DNA from: Istiophorus platypterus
Taxonomy: Eukaryota > Chordata > Actinopteri > Istiophoriformes > Istiophoridae
Reading direction: 5' to 3'
Length of the DNA stretch: 64,000 bases
Assembly (NCBI GenBank): GCA_016859345.1
Contig: CM029129.1
Location: 14,194,866 to 14,258,865, forward strand
Part shown: piece after piece, positions 26,782 through 40,800 of the stretch
Numbering within the stretch: the stretch's first letter is position 1
How the letters are laid out: the number at the start of each line of letters is the position of its first letter
The notes under the pieces: model-generated
The model's input: the letters and a program-made list of their open reading frames with translations, nothing else
Databases searched by the model: none
What the model was told of the DNA's origin: nothing
Translations under genes and position numbers: made by a program

Positions 26782-29700
26782 TCTACACTGAGCCCACCTG
26801 ATTATAGCAAACATGGAGTTGAAGTTCTTGCACTCTCTGCAGTGCAGGGCGATCTTGATGAAGTGTTTGATGGTCTTCATCCTCTTCAGTGCATTGGGCT
26901 CCTTCAGGATCTCCGTGGCGACCCAGAAGGTCTCCTGGTTGATAACCTCCTCAAACTGTTTCAAATTTCCACTTCCCACTGAGGAGTCAAGTTTAAACAA
27001 GTCGTCCACATACCTGGGAGCCACAGCAAAGGAGGGGTTATTTTTATTACAATTGTGTGCATCAACAGGCTTTTCTCAGTTCCGGAAAAAAAATCTGTAA
27101 TTCTAGGCTATCAGAGCAATACAAACATTCCATGATGCTCAATAAATCACTAGTACTTTTATTTATTTATCTATTTATGTTGATATTTTACTGAATTTGT
27201 GATACACTTGTTGTCAGTCAATAAAAATGCTAAACAGCTACATACTCTGTGGACTCGATGTTCCTAAAGAGCTCAAAGTCTCTCATGGAGAGCTGGGCAG
27301 CGACCTCCATGGTGCTTAGCTGTAGCAGAGATATCTGACTCTCCCGGAGGAGGTCCTGGGCGTCCTCGTCTGAACATAACGTCTCCGTCTCCATGTTGTT
27401 CTTCAGGTAGTACCTTCAGGATAGAGAACAGAGGGAAGGAGGATTAGATGCGGAAGTTGAGGTGTTACTTATTAAGTAAATGTTCCTCTCATTCATGTTT
27501 CCTCTTAAATGGGCACATTTCGTGTCTCCAACTTGAAATTAGTTTGAGGAAAGGGAAAGAATACTCTTTAGCTTGGTGTTAGTAAGGAGAGAGACAGAGT
27601 TAAAGAGGAGACAAAAACGCTCAGCAAAAGAGAGCTAAGAAAGATGACAGGTACACAAATGAGAGGGGAAAAAGGGCCATTTCTTTTTAGGCCTGATCTC
27701 TAACAGTTTTCTGGGAGAGCGTCCAACAGCAGATCATCTCTTTTACCTCATTATTTGCTTGAGTGTTTATTAATCTACAACCCCCATTCACACTCTAATG
27801 GAGCTGTAATGTTGTCATCTAAGAATGCAGAAATGTAAGGATGTGAGATGAGAAAATCAATCAATGTTTTTGAGAGCTCATAAGCAGATGTGAAGACTTA
27901 AAAGCCTGTAGTTTTAGATTTAGCTTTGACACATTTTAGGACTTTCTAAGAATCTGTATGTGTTGAAGAAATAGAGACAGAGTTAAATAAAAAAAGAACA
28001 GGAAGGGAGAAGAGGAGACAAGTGGAGAAGAACTAGATGAAAGGAAAGGAGAAGAGAGTAGAAAAAAGGAGTCAAGATTATATGAGACTAGATAAGAGGC
28101 AAAGTGGCCAAGAGGCGAAGAGGAGGGACGAGACAAGAGAAAAGGAGAGGAGAGGACAGAAGAAGAGATGAGAGGAATGGAGAGATTAAATTAATGATTG
28201 ACAAAGTGGTGCTGAGTAGATCTGGGTGAAGCAGCCACTGGAACCAAGCCATTCTAAATAGCCAGTGGCAGGTTGCGTGTGTGTTTGTGCTGAGCTTAGG
28301 ATCTCCTAGCTGCATGTATATGTATTTTGGCAGTGTGCAGAGGGCTTGTTATTGGCCTGGCCTGTCCCATGTTAGACCCTCTGTCAGTCATCAGCTGCAT
28401 GGAGGGAAAAAGAGTAGGTGAGATACGTGCAGAGAAGTGGAGAAGAGATATATCTGCCTACTGCTTCTGATAAATACACATTTCCTGCAAACTGTCCTGA
28501 ATATATACTACATGTACATCCTGCTGACGCTGCACAATGTACATGAAAATATTCAAAAACACTGCCAGAATGACAGCAGATTTTCAGTGTGTAAGTCAGG
28601 TAAGCAAGATGAAGAATCTTTAAAGGCATATGCTTTATTTCGCTATGAATAATAACTTCCATAAAACATGCATTAAGAAAAGAGAAAAGCACATAAATAT
28701 TTTTCAGTGAGTGGAGCTATCTACAGATGTTATTCATAGCTGTACTGTCATAGCTGTACAGTCAAACCAACTTTTTTCTTACCAATACCTCACAGTATGG
28801 CAGCCCCCCCCCCCCGCCCCCCGCAGCTCAGCCATCCATCAAAAACACAGGGAAGGTGTTACCACAAGTGTCTTCTTAGTGAGTGAGAGTGTCTCTGAAT
28901 GTGTGCGACCGTATCCACCTGTTTGGGGCCTTTGTGGTGAAATTATGTGTGTGTAGATACAAGTACATAAAATCCATGAATACGAGTATGAACAGTAGAT
29001 AGTATATACACGTCTGTATGTATATACAGATGCGTGACTGTGTAGAAGGAGGGGATTGTCTGTATCTATATCTATGCCTGTGTGTGCATGTGAGCATGTG
29101 TATGAATAATTCCAGGCGTGCCATGCTGTCTACTGAGGCCTCCACCCCTGACAGAGGATGAAATATTTATGCTAACCTAGTTGGGAGGGGACTGATGAGG
29201 AACCACAGGAGGCAAACAGAGGGGGAGAGACTGAAAAACTGATGGGGAAGTCATTTTAAAGCAGACTTCATGGCTGCTGTCCAATTATCCTTTATGTCCT
29301 AGTAACTTTCATCTTAAAAGGGATTGTGTCTGGCATCAAGAAAACTGTGATGTGCAACCAACTGGGAGGAATATAAAAAACACATACTGTCATAGTTTTG
29401 GTGCAAACAAACAAACAAATAAATATCACCACATAAAGACTAAGTGTCCTGAGTGTCCAGTGACCTACGTGATATTTAAACTTCTTAGTTGTGTCCACAG
29501 CGAAGTGAAAATAGAAGCTGTTGTTACAGAGAGAGTAAGAAAAAAAAAAAAAATCCAGATTCTGTGATCCTCACATGCATCACATGCAGTTCACTGTGAC
29601 CTATAAACTGTTGTTTATGGTATTTTAATGGAACAAACTGTAGCTTGTGTTCTGCTCAGGGTAGCAACATAAAATGTTTCCCAGTGGGTTTGAGGGGTCG

Positions 29701-32700
29701 CATCACTTGATTCATCAATCTACTGAACTAAAACAGTAGTTCTGAAATCTGCTCCTCGGGACCCTTTTTTTCCCTCCCTAAAATCCATTTATTTGGGAAA
29801 TGATTTACAACTCTGCAAAGCTACAGTTAGTGATTTAACTACATGAGAGAATTGTACACTTTAACCCCAGGAACAAGATTGAGAACCAGTGCCTGAGGAG
29901 AATTTAATCGATACAAATGCACTGTACATCGTCAACTCTTAAGCAGAGCTAAACTCAAACCTGTATGGTATTGAAGTCTGCATTTGCTGTGTTAGCAGCG
30001 ATTTGGATAAGATGTGGAGTTTCACCATGCAGTATCTTCCTTGGGGAAATTCCTGCACATTACAGGGCTTGAAATCTATCTACAAAACAAAGTGGTACAA
30101 AATACTGAGCACTGTTTGGCCTTCATAACTTGAACCAACCAAGAAAAAATTTGAAAAAGAAAGGAAGAAAAATTTCCCATGTCTTAGGGTTCAATGTACT
30201 GTGGGTCATGATTTTGGTTTATTCATTCAAGCCTTCAACACAACTCTCAAATACTCTGTTCCACTTCAAGCTGATTTCTTTCCAAGAGATTCCCACTATG
30301 GATAAGCTGTAAGTATGTATTCATGCCTTTGTCCATGACCAATAGATTTCCCTGATCATCAAATATTGTTGCTTTCTGGTTTATTAAAGTATTCTTGTTT
30401 GATAGAAAATCTCTGATTTCTACCAAATTTGGGCTAACTTTGGAGGAAAAGCAACTGACAACTGCTCTAAGGCATATTCATCTTTGAATACACTCTGATG
30501 AACTTTAAAGTGAACCATTTCTTTAAGTTATCAGAATGAGATTTTCAAAAATATTGCATTTGACGCCAGAGTAATTCTTCTGATTCTTACCTGCCATTGA
30601 GCTGTATCCGATCAGCCAGTTTGGAGAGCTGGTCGGGCAGGCGGCGCTGTTTTATGACTCCCTCCGGGCTAACTGAGACCTCACATAGGGAGTAGGTCTC
30701 GGGTGCTGCAAGGAGGCCGAACTCATTGACGGTGTGGGTGACCACATCCTTGGCTGTAGTGTCCTTACTGATGATGATGTAGCAGCTCTGCTGGTCAGCC
30801 TTGAACACCCGAATTACCTGGTCTGGGATGTCTGAGGGTGGAAGAGAAAGGAAAGAGGGCTAATGAGGTTCAGTTGCTAATGAGGTTTGGATGAATTGAT
30901 GGTTACAGTCTGAAGCGGCCAAAACTAAAACAAAAGCAAACAATTTAAATAAACTACATTTAATGACATTGGTGACACAATCAGACAAGAATCTTAAAGC
31001 GGTTTCGCAATTTTTTACAATAACCTTTGTCTGAATAATGTACCAATAATGTGATCATTATAAAAATGTGGGCTTTGTCCTTTATGTCAGGTAAGCTATT
31101 AAGTTCTGATTTCCATATTTGATCTTCTTTACACTTCCCCTTATCTGTTTTCCAGTCTTGCAGTTGAATATACTTGGTCAGTCTTTATGTAAAAGTAATT
31201 TTTCTAAGGGACTACGATGATGATACCAAATATGGCTGTAAGAATTTTTGTCCTCCAACAGCAACATCTCTCCTAATGTTAAAAATTTGGTTTAAAAACC
31301 TTAGTTATTCTTTATATATTGGTGGCGGTTATGTTACAGTGCCACAGACAGCAAGATCCATGCATACAAATAAAAATACACAGAATGTTTTTGTTCTTAT
31401 ACTGTGCATTAAAAACAAATATTGTCAGTGACACATGCTGTGACATCATTGGTTATTCATCATTATAGGTTAAACATGCACACTATAGCCTTTTTTGAAA
31501 TACAGTCTCACAAAATGCTTGAAATTTTTTTTCCCTGGGGCAACTGATGTTGGAGCATCTGCACAAAACTCACACAGTGAGATGTGTGTTAAATAATGGA
31601 AATGTTCCCCCTGAGTGAAATATTGCATTAAAGATCCCTGTTTTTGAGTAAGGAAGAGGGTATGGCCCATTAGCCACAGACAGCCAAAGAGCTTTAAAAC
31701 AATGAGTTATGAACACTGCAGAATGACAAGTGGAGAGGGAGTACGATAGGCCAGATGAAGGCATCATATAGCTGCAGTGTTTGCGCGTGTGTGTTGGTGT
31801 GCGAGTGTGTGTTCTGTGTGGTTTAGTTCAAATAATGTGGACTGAAAATGGAGGGAGACCATGAAGAATAGGTCTCTGATCATGGGTCTCTGATTTGTCA
31901 GTGACAGTGTAGGTCTTTTGGCTTATGTGTGTGTGTCACTGTACACATTTTGCTTTGGTTTTCAGTTTCTTCTCTGCCTGTGAAATTGAGATATGCTATT
32001 CTTCCAGGAATTTATCAATGTTTTTTTTTCTTTAAGACTTTTTTGCTATTGGTATATATGCACCTGAATATTCTTTTATAAAATACAATTTTGCAGATTT
32101 AGTTATAGGAATTCAATCACGATGATTTCTCTAACTTTACGTGACCTTTAATATTATTTTCATACCTAGATCACATATCTATACCTATTCATCAATGCTT
32201 TGCATTTACCTGCTTTATTTGATGACATACTTTTAGTCAGCTTTTCTGTTTTGTAGTTACTGGTTCCAAGAATGTGCACATACTGATGTTTTGATGACTG
32301 TAGCCTTCCTCGGTGAAAAATTACCTCTTTATAGAGTGTCAGCTTATTGATTTGAAATGTAGGACATATGCAGTTAATATGTGAGTCAAATGATTGCTGA
32401 AGAAGATATCTACTGAGACACTGGCTATAACAATCAAAATCAGAAGGACTGCATCAGAGTAAACCATGCAGCTTTCTGTTCTTGTTTCCATGTTGCTGCA
32501 GCAGCTGAGCTCCTCTTTGTTTATGTGCAGCAGGGTGGTGAGAGTGGGCTGAATGGAAGCTAAATACTTTGTGTCTCATTAGCTGTGATTTGTGATTACA
32601 GTGTGGGAAGCTCTCGGCTAAATGGCTGGCTATCATATCTGGGGGGCGGGGGGTAAGCATGTTTAATCCTCTGGATGAGCTGCGACCTAACCTGCTCGCA

Positions 32701-34551
32701 GAAGGACGATTGCTGCCCACCCAGCCAAACATCCAATCAATTATCACCTTTAATAAGGTATCATTCATTTTCGTCAACACCAGAGAATTTATTAATGGAC
32801 TGTAGCCAAAGAGGATTTCAACACAAGGAAAAAAGAAGTCTTGGGTTTTTGCAAACACAGCACTAACAGACTACCCACTTCCCACATACATCAGTCTCCT
32901 CATCCTCCTCCTTTCCACTGTTTGTCAAAGCTTTACCCAGTCACTCCATCATACAATTAGAGAATATATATCACAAATGGAAGCATCCAGAGCAGAGGAA
33001 GGCAGGGCATGATGGGCTTGAGGTGCTCAGAGGAGAATGGAGCAGAGTATAATAATATAATAAATAACACAAAAGAGGAAAACCCAAAACTTCTTTACAC
33101 AAAACCCTGTGTAAAAACAAAAACAAAACACCTCGACACCTTACTTAAGATTTCTGTGAGGCTTAAGGCGAGATTATGCAACTTTTGAAAGAAAAAAAAA
33201 AAGCAATCTTCCTCTTACAAATGAATGAATTTTCTAAAGAGAAGCAAATGAAATCCTTATTCGTAGAAACAACTTAAAAAGTACAGGTGTAAAGGTGTAA
33301 AAGGTATAAACACACTACAAGGCCCAAACCTAGAGCTTGAAGGATGCAGTTCATGGATGCAGAGATGCCAAAAACTCATGAATCAAAGATGAAAAAAAGA
33401 CAAGTTGGAGAGAGCATTTGGGAGGGATATTTACTGAAGCACAATCAAACAGTGGCACTGAAGTTATTTATACTTACAGTACAGTCCCAGGGCTTGGCAG
33501 GCAGAAAAGAGAAAGAGAAAACACAATGAATATAAGCGTGAGAGAGAGTATGGCAGGAGTACAAAGGAACTTAGTGGTTGGAAACATCACGACAGAGGAG
33601 AAAAATGAGGGAAGACCAGTGGAGTTTCTAGTGTAGCCTTAATCTGGTCATGGGAAACCAGAAGGGAGTATGAGTCACCATGTTGACACCAGAACATCTG
33701 TTTAAAATCACAGCGAGACAGACGCAATAGGAGAGAGAAAAAAGGACTGGAGGGACGGTAGAAGAGGAAAAAAGAAACTGAAAAAGAGAGGCAAAAACTA
33801 AGAACAAGTTGAGGATCTGAGAGTGTGGCTTTACTCAGAACCACGCATGAAAACACAAAAACAGGCTGCAAACATGAGACAACACTTAAACAGCAGCCAA
33901 AAGACACACTTCTACTTTTCCTCTGTTTTAAGAACAAAAAAGAACAATGAAGCATGAATGTCCATACTCCATTTCTCCGAGTGCTATAGCTTCTGTTGTT
34001 ATAAGCATGGATGTACTAGTGCCATCACATGTTTGTTAAATATCTGGTCAAAATTACTGCTACTAGTTTCATTTTTTTTTCCATAGACTGATTTATTATT
34101 TGGTCTATGACATACTGTAGCCCTATCTAATAAAGGAGACTAGATCAGTAATACTCAACAGTGGTACTTTATTTCACCAGGAAAGCTTATCAAAATGAAA
34201 GATCTCTTTCCAAGGAGGTCCTGACTAAGATAGCTGCAAGAATGATCTACAGAAACAAAACATTGTGAGACATTTAACAAATGGCCACAAATTCAAAAAT
34301 AAATAGTTCTTCATTTATAAAATCTAATATAATCATTTAAAATATTTTACTCTAAAAAGCAACCTGCCTTAAAACAACCTGAAAACTGTTAGATACACAT
34401 GTTTGTGTATGTGTGTGTATCTCTTTGAGTGTGTGAAGCTCATTGACAAATGGGTTGTAGAATAAATCAGGACCATACTCGATCTCTCACTCTCTTTCAC
34501 CTTTCCAATTTCCCTCTCTGGTTCTCCCCCTCACTCAGTCTGTCAGTCAAA

Positions 34552-34608
<57 letters not shown>

Positions 34609-34777
34609 GGTCTGTTCTGTTCTATCTTAGTTTAAACAATTATGGGTTCAGTAACCCCTCTGGCAAGGGAGGACTATATCAGTATTATAGTCCAGGAGGT
34701 TCATTCTTGTCAGATGGACACAATTCAGCAACAGCTCTGTTGCACTTCAAAAAGAAAGACCCCAGGGTGTGTGTGTG

Positions 34778-34869
<92 letters not shown>

Positions 34870-37800
34870 TGTGTGAGAAAGGTGTGCAGAACTGTGCTGG
34901 AAACTTCCCATTGCTTGCTTTGACTGAGTGAATGTTTGTTCCTTTGTCAGCACGAGTGAGCCTAAGTCTTTTTGAGGAGTTTGCCTCTTTTTCAAGGAGA
35001 GAGAAAGATAAAAAAAAAAAAAGGATGGAGTTGATTGTAAATGGTGACAGGTTGTCTCTATAGCATCTCTCAGTACTCGCTGAGCATTGGAGTCCTCTCC
35101 ACAAGGGGCTTTCGTCGCTCAACGAGGCCTAGGTCGCCAGTCAAACGTGGAAAACTGCTTCAAGAGAGAGGTGCTGAACTGTTTGACACCTGAAATGCTC
35201 GTGATGGCTGAGCCCATAAAGGTCTTGAACAACTGCCAAGGGGTGTGATGAAAATTTTGTTTCCCTTACACCCAAAGTACTTGCAGTTCAATGTTTTTGC
35301 GATTTCAGGTCTTGTCTCATGTGCAGAACTTTGCAACAAGAAATTTGTTTGGATGGATTTTCTTTGGTTTGACCCTTTGTTGGAGGTTGATGTTTTTCTC
35401 AAGACCCTAACCCTAACCCTAACCCTAACCCTAACCCTAACCCACTGGCATCTGGGAAGCAGGGATATCATTAAAACGTGTCCAATGAAGTAAAAAAAGG
35501 GGCTTTAAGATGATCAGACAGGTTGTAAAGATGCCAACGGAACAGTGGCAAATGTTTTATACATATAGTATGTCAAAGAGGTGAGTACACGTACTATTGA
35601 GATTTTTGACGGTGTTACTCACAGCTGAATGTTGGTAAAAGAGCTTGGTGAACACCCCTGCAATTTATCTATCATTACCGATCGAAGTGGCTCAAGCTAC
35701 GATAAATTGTAATAAACTGGAATTATCCTTCAAGTTGACCATTAAATTTAATGCCTCCCTTTGGCCAATCAGTATTTTATGGAAAATAATAATTATAAAA
35801 CATTCCCTCAGGTTTGGTGACATTCTTGTAAATGATGTTTGAAACCTTGACAGGCAGAAAAAAAGAGTTTTCCCCACCCCACCAAATTAACATATTTTTC
35901 TTACCTGCGGGGTTAGAGAAATCAAGGATGCTGGTGGCTGGCTGCAGCAGGTCAGGGCTGCTGGACGACAGGTTGCCTGGGATGGGCATTATGGCCACGC
36001 TGTGACGACACTGCTTGGTACCCACGATGCTGTCATCCTGGGACTGACCCATGCCGCCGTCACTAAAGAGGAAATTGGGGACGGCAGGGAGATGAGGGAC
36101 AAGGAGGTTGGAGTGTTATTATAGCGATAGCGATAAACAGGGAAACCAAATTTTCTCCATCAAAAATAAACTTAATGTTCTGAAATGAACTTTTAAGCTT
36201 TTATTTTGCAGCAGTAGACATATTTCAAAAAAGTGCCTAAATGCTTATTTTCCTTCTTGATTAATGAGTTTTAACCAAAGGTACTAGAATGAGTGTATTT
36301 TCCTTCATCTTGAGAACATATTAAAATCACAACTCATAACACCGTAGGAAAAAAATATCAGGAGATATAATCAAAATGTCCACTCTTGAATGAATGACAA
36401 CACAGTTATCACAATATTTTTCTTTCAATATGCAGCAGTGACACAGCTGAAATTCACCCATAAGGTGGTTCCATGAATGGCACAAACTGATTAGAAGCAT
36501 TCACAGATCGAGACACACAAGTTCACCAAACACGCAAACGGAGGAGATTAGACAAGGAGACTTGTACACGCAAGCTAACAGACACAAGCAATGCAGACAG
36601 AAGAGCAAAGAGCAAATTATGAGGCTAAACTGGACTTGTGAGACAGGCACCTTTCTACCTGGCTCCTCAGCCCTGCTCGGGGAAATGCAAACATATACCT
36701 TTAAACTAACTGCCCCATTATAATACCTGAATATGCACATGTAGTGGAAGTGATATTCTTTTCAGACAATCCCACAGACTTATTTTTGAATAACCCTGCC
36801 TCAAATGATAAATGTGGGTGTCTGAGGGTTGGATAACAACTTCTTACACAGCTGTGGTCACTTTTGCTGAAATTAATCTAGAATATTACAAGCTTACACA
36901 GCTCCTAGAACTGACTCAATTTGAAGTTGGCAGATTATTTCAGACAGAAAAACTATAAACCCATAAGAACAAAAAAAGGGAAATAGAAGCAATATGATCT
37001 GTAATCGGCACTTTAATGCTGTGATTTATTAATGTTTAATACATGCTGCACGCAGTTAAATATGTACAGATGAGTTGCTTGGGTTGGAGGTACAGTCTGC
37101 ATTGGAGTACCAAAAGAGAGATCATCTAATCCTGCCTGCATATTAATTGTAGCTTCCCTCTAGGTGTGTGTGTATTTACAGTATATATTAGATACGGTGC
37201 ATTAATGCAGGGCTTCGACTAACACAGCTGAGTGTTGCTGTAGAAAACCCTCTGTAATCTTGAGTCACTGGTCAACAGATACTGTGTTGGTGAGATGGAA
37301 AGAAGAGAGCGAGGGGAGAAAAAGGTGGAAAAAAGATAGAAGGTTGGTAGAAACAGACACAGAGAGATAAGGAATGGAAGAAAAAGGGAAATAAATCTGT
37401 GGAGCATGGAGGTGAAAATGGAGGAGAGACAGACAAATAAGATTTAGATAGAGGTTAACGGTGAAAATGAGCGTGCCAAAAAGAGCATGGGGTTAAAAAA
37501 GGATTTGACTGACATTGTTAGCTCTTGACTGTATCACATGTCTTATTACGTTCCAACATGTACCAATGTAGGTCAAGACAGAGACTAAGTGATGCCTGAT
37601 CCCAGTTTTTAAGATTTATTAGTTTGCTGAAAATAATGCCATAAAAAATAGCAAAGAAAATATTTGTAGCATCAGAATCACATAAAAGCAAACTTCTTGA
37701 GCCTATTTATCTTTCTCAATACAGGTATTTACCTGATTTACTTAAAATCCAGGTGTGCTGACAGTTATACATCAATAAATTAAAACCCATCTGCAGCTGT

Positions 37801-40800
37801 AACACTCCTCTCTACTATTTAACATTGCAATAAACTGAGGCCCCGGGACATTTTCTGCAACATCCCTGCAGAATAAAATGGACTGATTAACAGAAGTTCT
37901 AAGGCTGAGTCCACAAAGAAGTGGTGAACCTAAATTTAGGTGGAAAGTTTAATTGTGAAAATGCAGAGGAGGAAAACCTTGGAATCTACAAATTCAGTCT
38001 ACGTCTAGTCATGTTGCTGAAGGTCATCTGTGTTGGCAAATGTATGAATGTGTTTATGCTGCACATCTGCAAATGGATATACTGAATCAAATGGCTGGAG
38101 GATGGGGATTTACACAAGAGGTCTTACCCAAACAGGCCCCTGAAGCAGTGAGGACAAACAGGAGAGAGATAACATTGAAACGAAAAAGAAAACAGAACAA
38201 AAACAAGAAGCAGATCTCTGCTGAAGCAATTCAGTGATCATTGACAATGCCTGCGTATGAAAGGCAAGGCCTCTTTTTCTCGCAACGACGTATACAAAAC
38301 AAGAACACACATGTAGGTTTAAAAGAATATACAACAACAGGATAATTCAGGATAAGTCAGGACATCTAACTTCATTCACAAAAAACACACAAATGATCTG
38401 TCTAGTAGTATGTTTAGATAGTACGGGGAAGCACATCAGGATTACTGATTGCAAATACATAGAAAATGATAACCACCTCAGCAGGCTTCTCGCAGTCCTT
38501 CAAAGTAGTTTTTAAGGAAGACACTTTCTTTAACGCTGAAGAGCAGTTCAAGTGTATTTAGGTGAATTTTACTGATTGTTATGCAAACGAACAGAAAGTT
38601 GTGTTTAGAGCTACAAGTAATAGTTATGGTCATTATTGATCAATCTGCCATTTATTTTAACTTTACATTGTTTGGTCTATAACGTGTAAGATAACTGTAT
38701 TTCAAAAGTCAAAAAGTAGTGAAAAATTACCCAATAAAGTTTCTAAAAGCCAAAGGTGGAATCTCTCATTTTGACCAGCAGACCCCCATGATAATCAATT
38801 TCTATCACACAGAAAGCTATTGAGAAGATGGAACTGCGACATTTTTTAAGCATTTTTTTGTTTTAAAATTGACTGTTACAACTATTTGATTATCAAGGTA
38901 CAGTACTTACAGATTGATTGTCTGCAAATCGTCTAATTAATCAATGTCCAAAATCTCATGCCTCTGTTGTTTATTATTTTCTCTCTCTTGATTTCTTTCT
39001 TGTAACAACATATTTTGGTTCATATGGACACCTGCTACAGTCAAATACTTTTTATCTCTCTAACTTCTGTTGAAGTAAGTCAATAACTCTAACAGAGTAA
39101 TGATTTCCTGAACAACTCTTCTTGCAAGTAGAGTAGCAGCGCAGCGGTGGTGCAGTGAGCATGGGTCAAAATCATGTAGGGTGATTGCTGAGATGCACGA
39201 ACATTTTATAACACAATAGTAATTATGACATGCATCAAGTTTTAGTATATGGAATTGTATCACACAGAAGTAGGGAGAATGAAAAAGGCCTCCTAGAACA
39301 TGGGTTTACTGTTTCACCAACATTTCACTATATCAGCCAGACTTCTGGGACAAAACTGACTACAAACTACGGCTTCTGTCTACTGTTTTCCAATTTGTGA
39401 AATGTAAACCACTTGGGTTAGTCCATTAGGGATGTGTGTAGAGGTGGATGCAAGGGGCCCAGACATCTTAACTCTGCTGAAAAATGACTTGTTTATAGTG
39501 AGTGTGTACTTGTCATATAAAATTCTAGCAGTGGGTTAGTTTACGTATGCAAGTTTAGTAAAGGCATTTGAAGTGGATTTTAAATCGTTAAAAAAACTAC
39601 TTACCAGATCATTTGAGATTTAAAAAGTAAGCAAAAGCACTGTAAAAATGTAGCCTCAGTGAGACTGTGCCATAGCAACAGTCGTTACAGACTGGATCCT
39701 TGTGAGAGCTAATGTGTTCTTAAAATGACAGTGTATCATTTGTGTTTGAGTGTGTGTCTGCGCATGCATGCACACACACACACACACACACACACAAATA
39801 TATCCAGTGGACAACTTGACGGCATTACCTCCTCTCAAATCCTACAAAAGGCACTGATGAATCCCTATTGACCCAAATCACCCGTCTTATCTCCCTTTAA
39901 TCAGCCATCAATTCCTTTGGATCAAAGAGGGATTTCTATATTGCCAACCAGCAAAATAAAAAGCAGTGAAAGCCCTTGTTTGGTCGATAAATAGAGTGCA
40001 GTGGAGAGCTTTTGGAAGCTGTGCACTGAGTTGGATCAATGGCCGTTTGATAGCATATTGCGTTATGAGACAAAGCACAATCAGTTCTCATGCAAACTGT
40101 GTGGCTTTGTGGACATAATAACTGCAGCGCTGGAAAATGACAGAGTGCAGACAGTGCCACAGAAAAGCGGGGGCATGGGGATTGTGGATATGCATGACGG
40201 TGTGTGTGTGTGTGTGCAAGTGTGTGGCTGTGTGGCTGTGTGAGTGAGTTTAAAGTGCACAAGTTAGCTTTGTAATTCATAGGGTGAGAACAGTATTTTC
40301 TCTCTCCAGGACTGGTACAGTATGGAGCTTAATGAGGCCTGGAGAGGCATGAAATGATGAAATGAAATCAAGTCTGTATCAACACATTATGGGTGGAATA
40401 TTCATTGTGAGCCTCCATCTGCACAATTGTTTTCAATTGCTCCAGATGCTGCAAGTACAATTGTTAGCTCTGGATGACAACACATATAACAATGGTTATA
40501 TGATGATGATGCTGATGATATTGATGACGGCTGGAACCTATTGACTAACAACAGCTCTAGATGATGAAAGAGTGAAAGAAATGAAGGGGTGCATCGCAGA
40601 CAACCACGCATAAGAAAATAGAAAAGTAAACACCACGTTTTCAAGCAACGCTCCTGCAACCATAGCTTGAAATGGGATTGACTTGCATACTGTTACTTAT
40701 TACTAATAAATAAGTAAGTAAGTAAGTAATAGTATTACTTCAACTTTTTTAGGAACTGTATTATACTTAGAGTTGGGTGAAATTGCTCAATCTCCTGCTC

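Larger units (their letters stand above)
24904..26797 (-). other. rapgef6: rapgef6 intron N-O
   Basis: 1894 nt containing two CA microsatellites, listed separately; no additional exon. Confidence 0.85.
30832..35904 (-). other. rapgef6: rapgef6 intron K-L
   Basis: 5073 nt. Holds an oppositely oriented CA/GT pair (34552-34876) and a telomere-type array (35405-35443). No extra exon supported. Confidence 0.8.

Noticed and set aside
27243..27248. Donor GAGTAT|gtagct for exon M
   Set aside because: It would break the frame with exon N; AGA|gtatgt three bases earlier keeps GAG TAT and fits the consensus better.
35405..35443. A true chromosome end
   Set aside because: Unique sequence and continuing rapgef6 exons lie on both sides.
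40710..40729. Tandem GTAAGT-like donor motifs
   Set aside because: They are on the plus strand, opposite to the transcript, and form a plain TAAG microsatellite.
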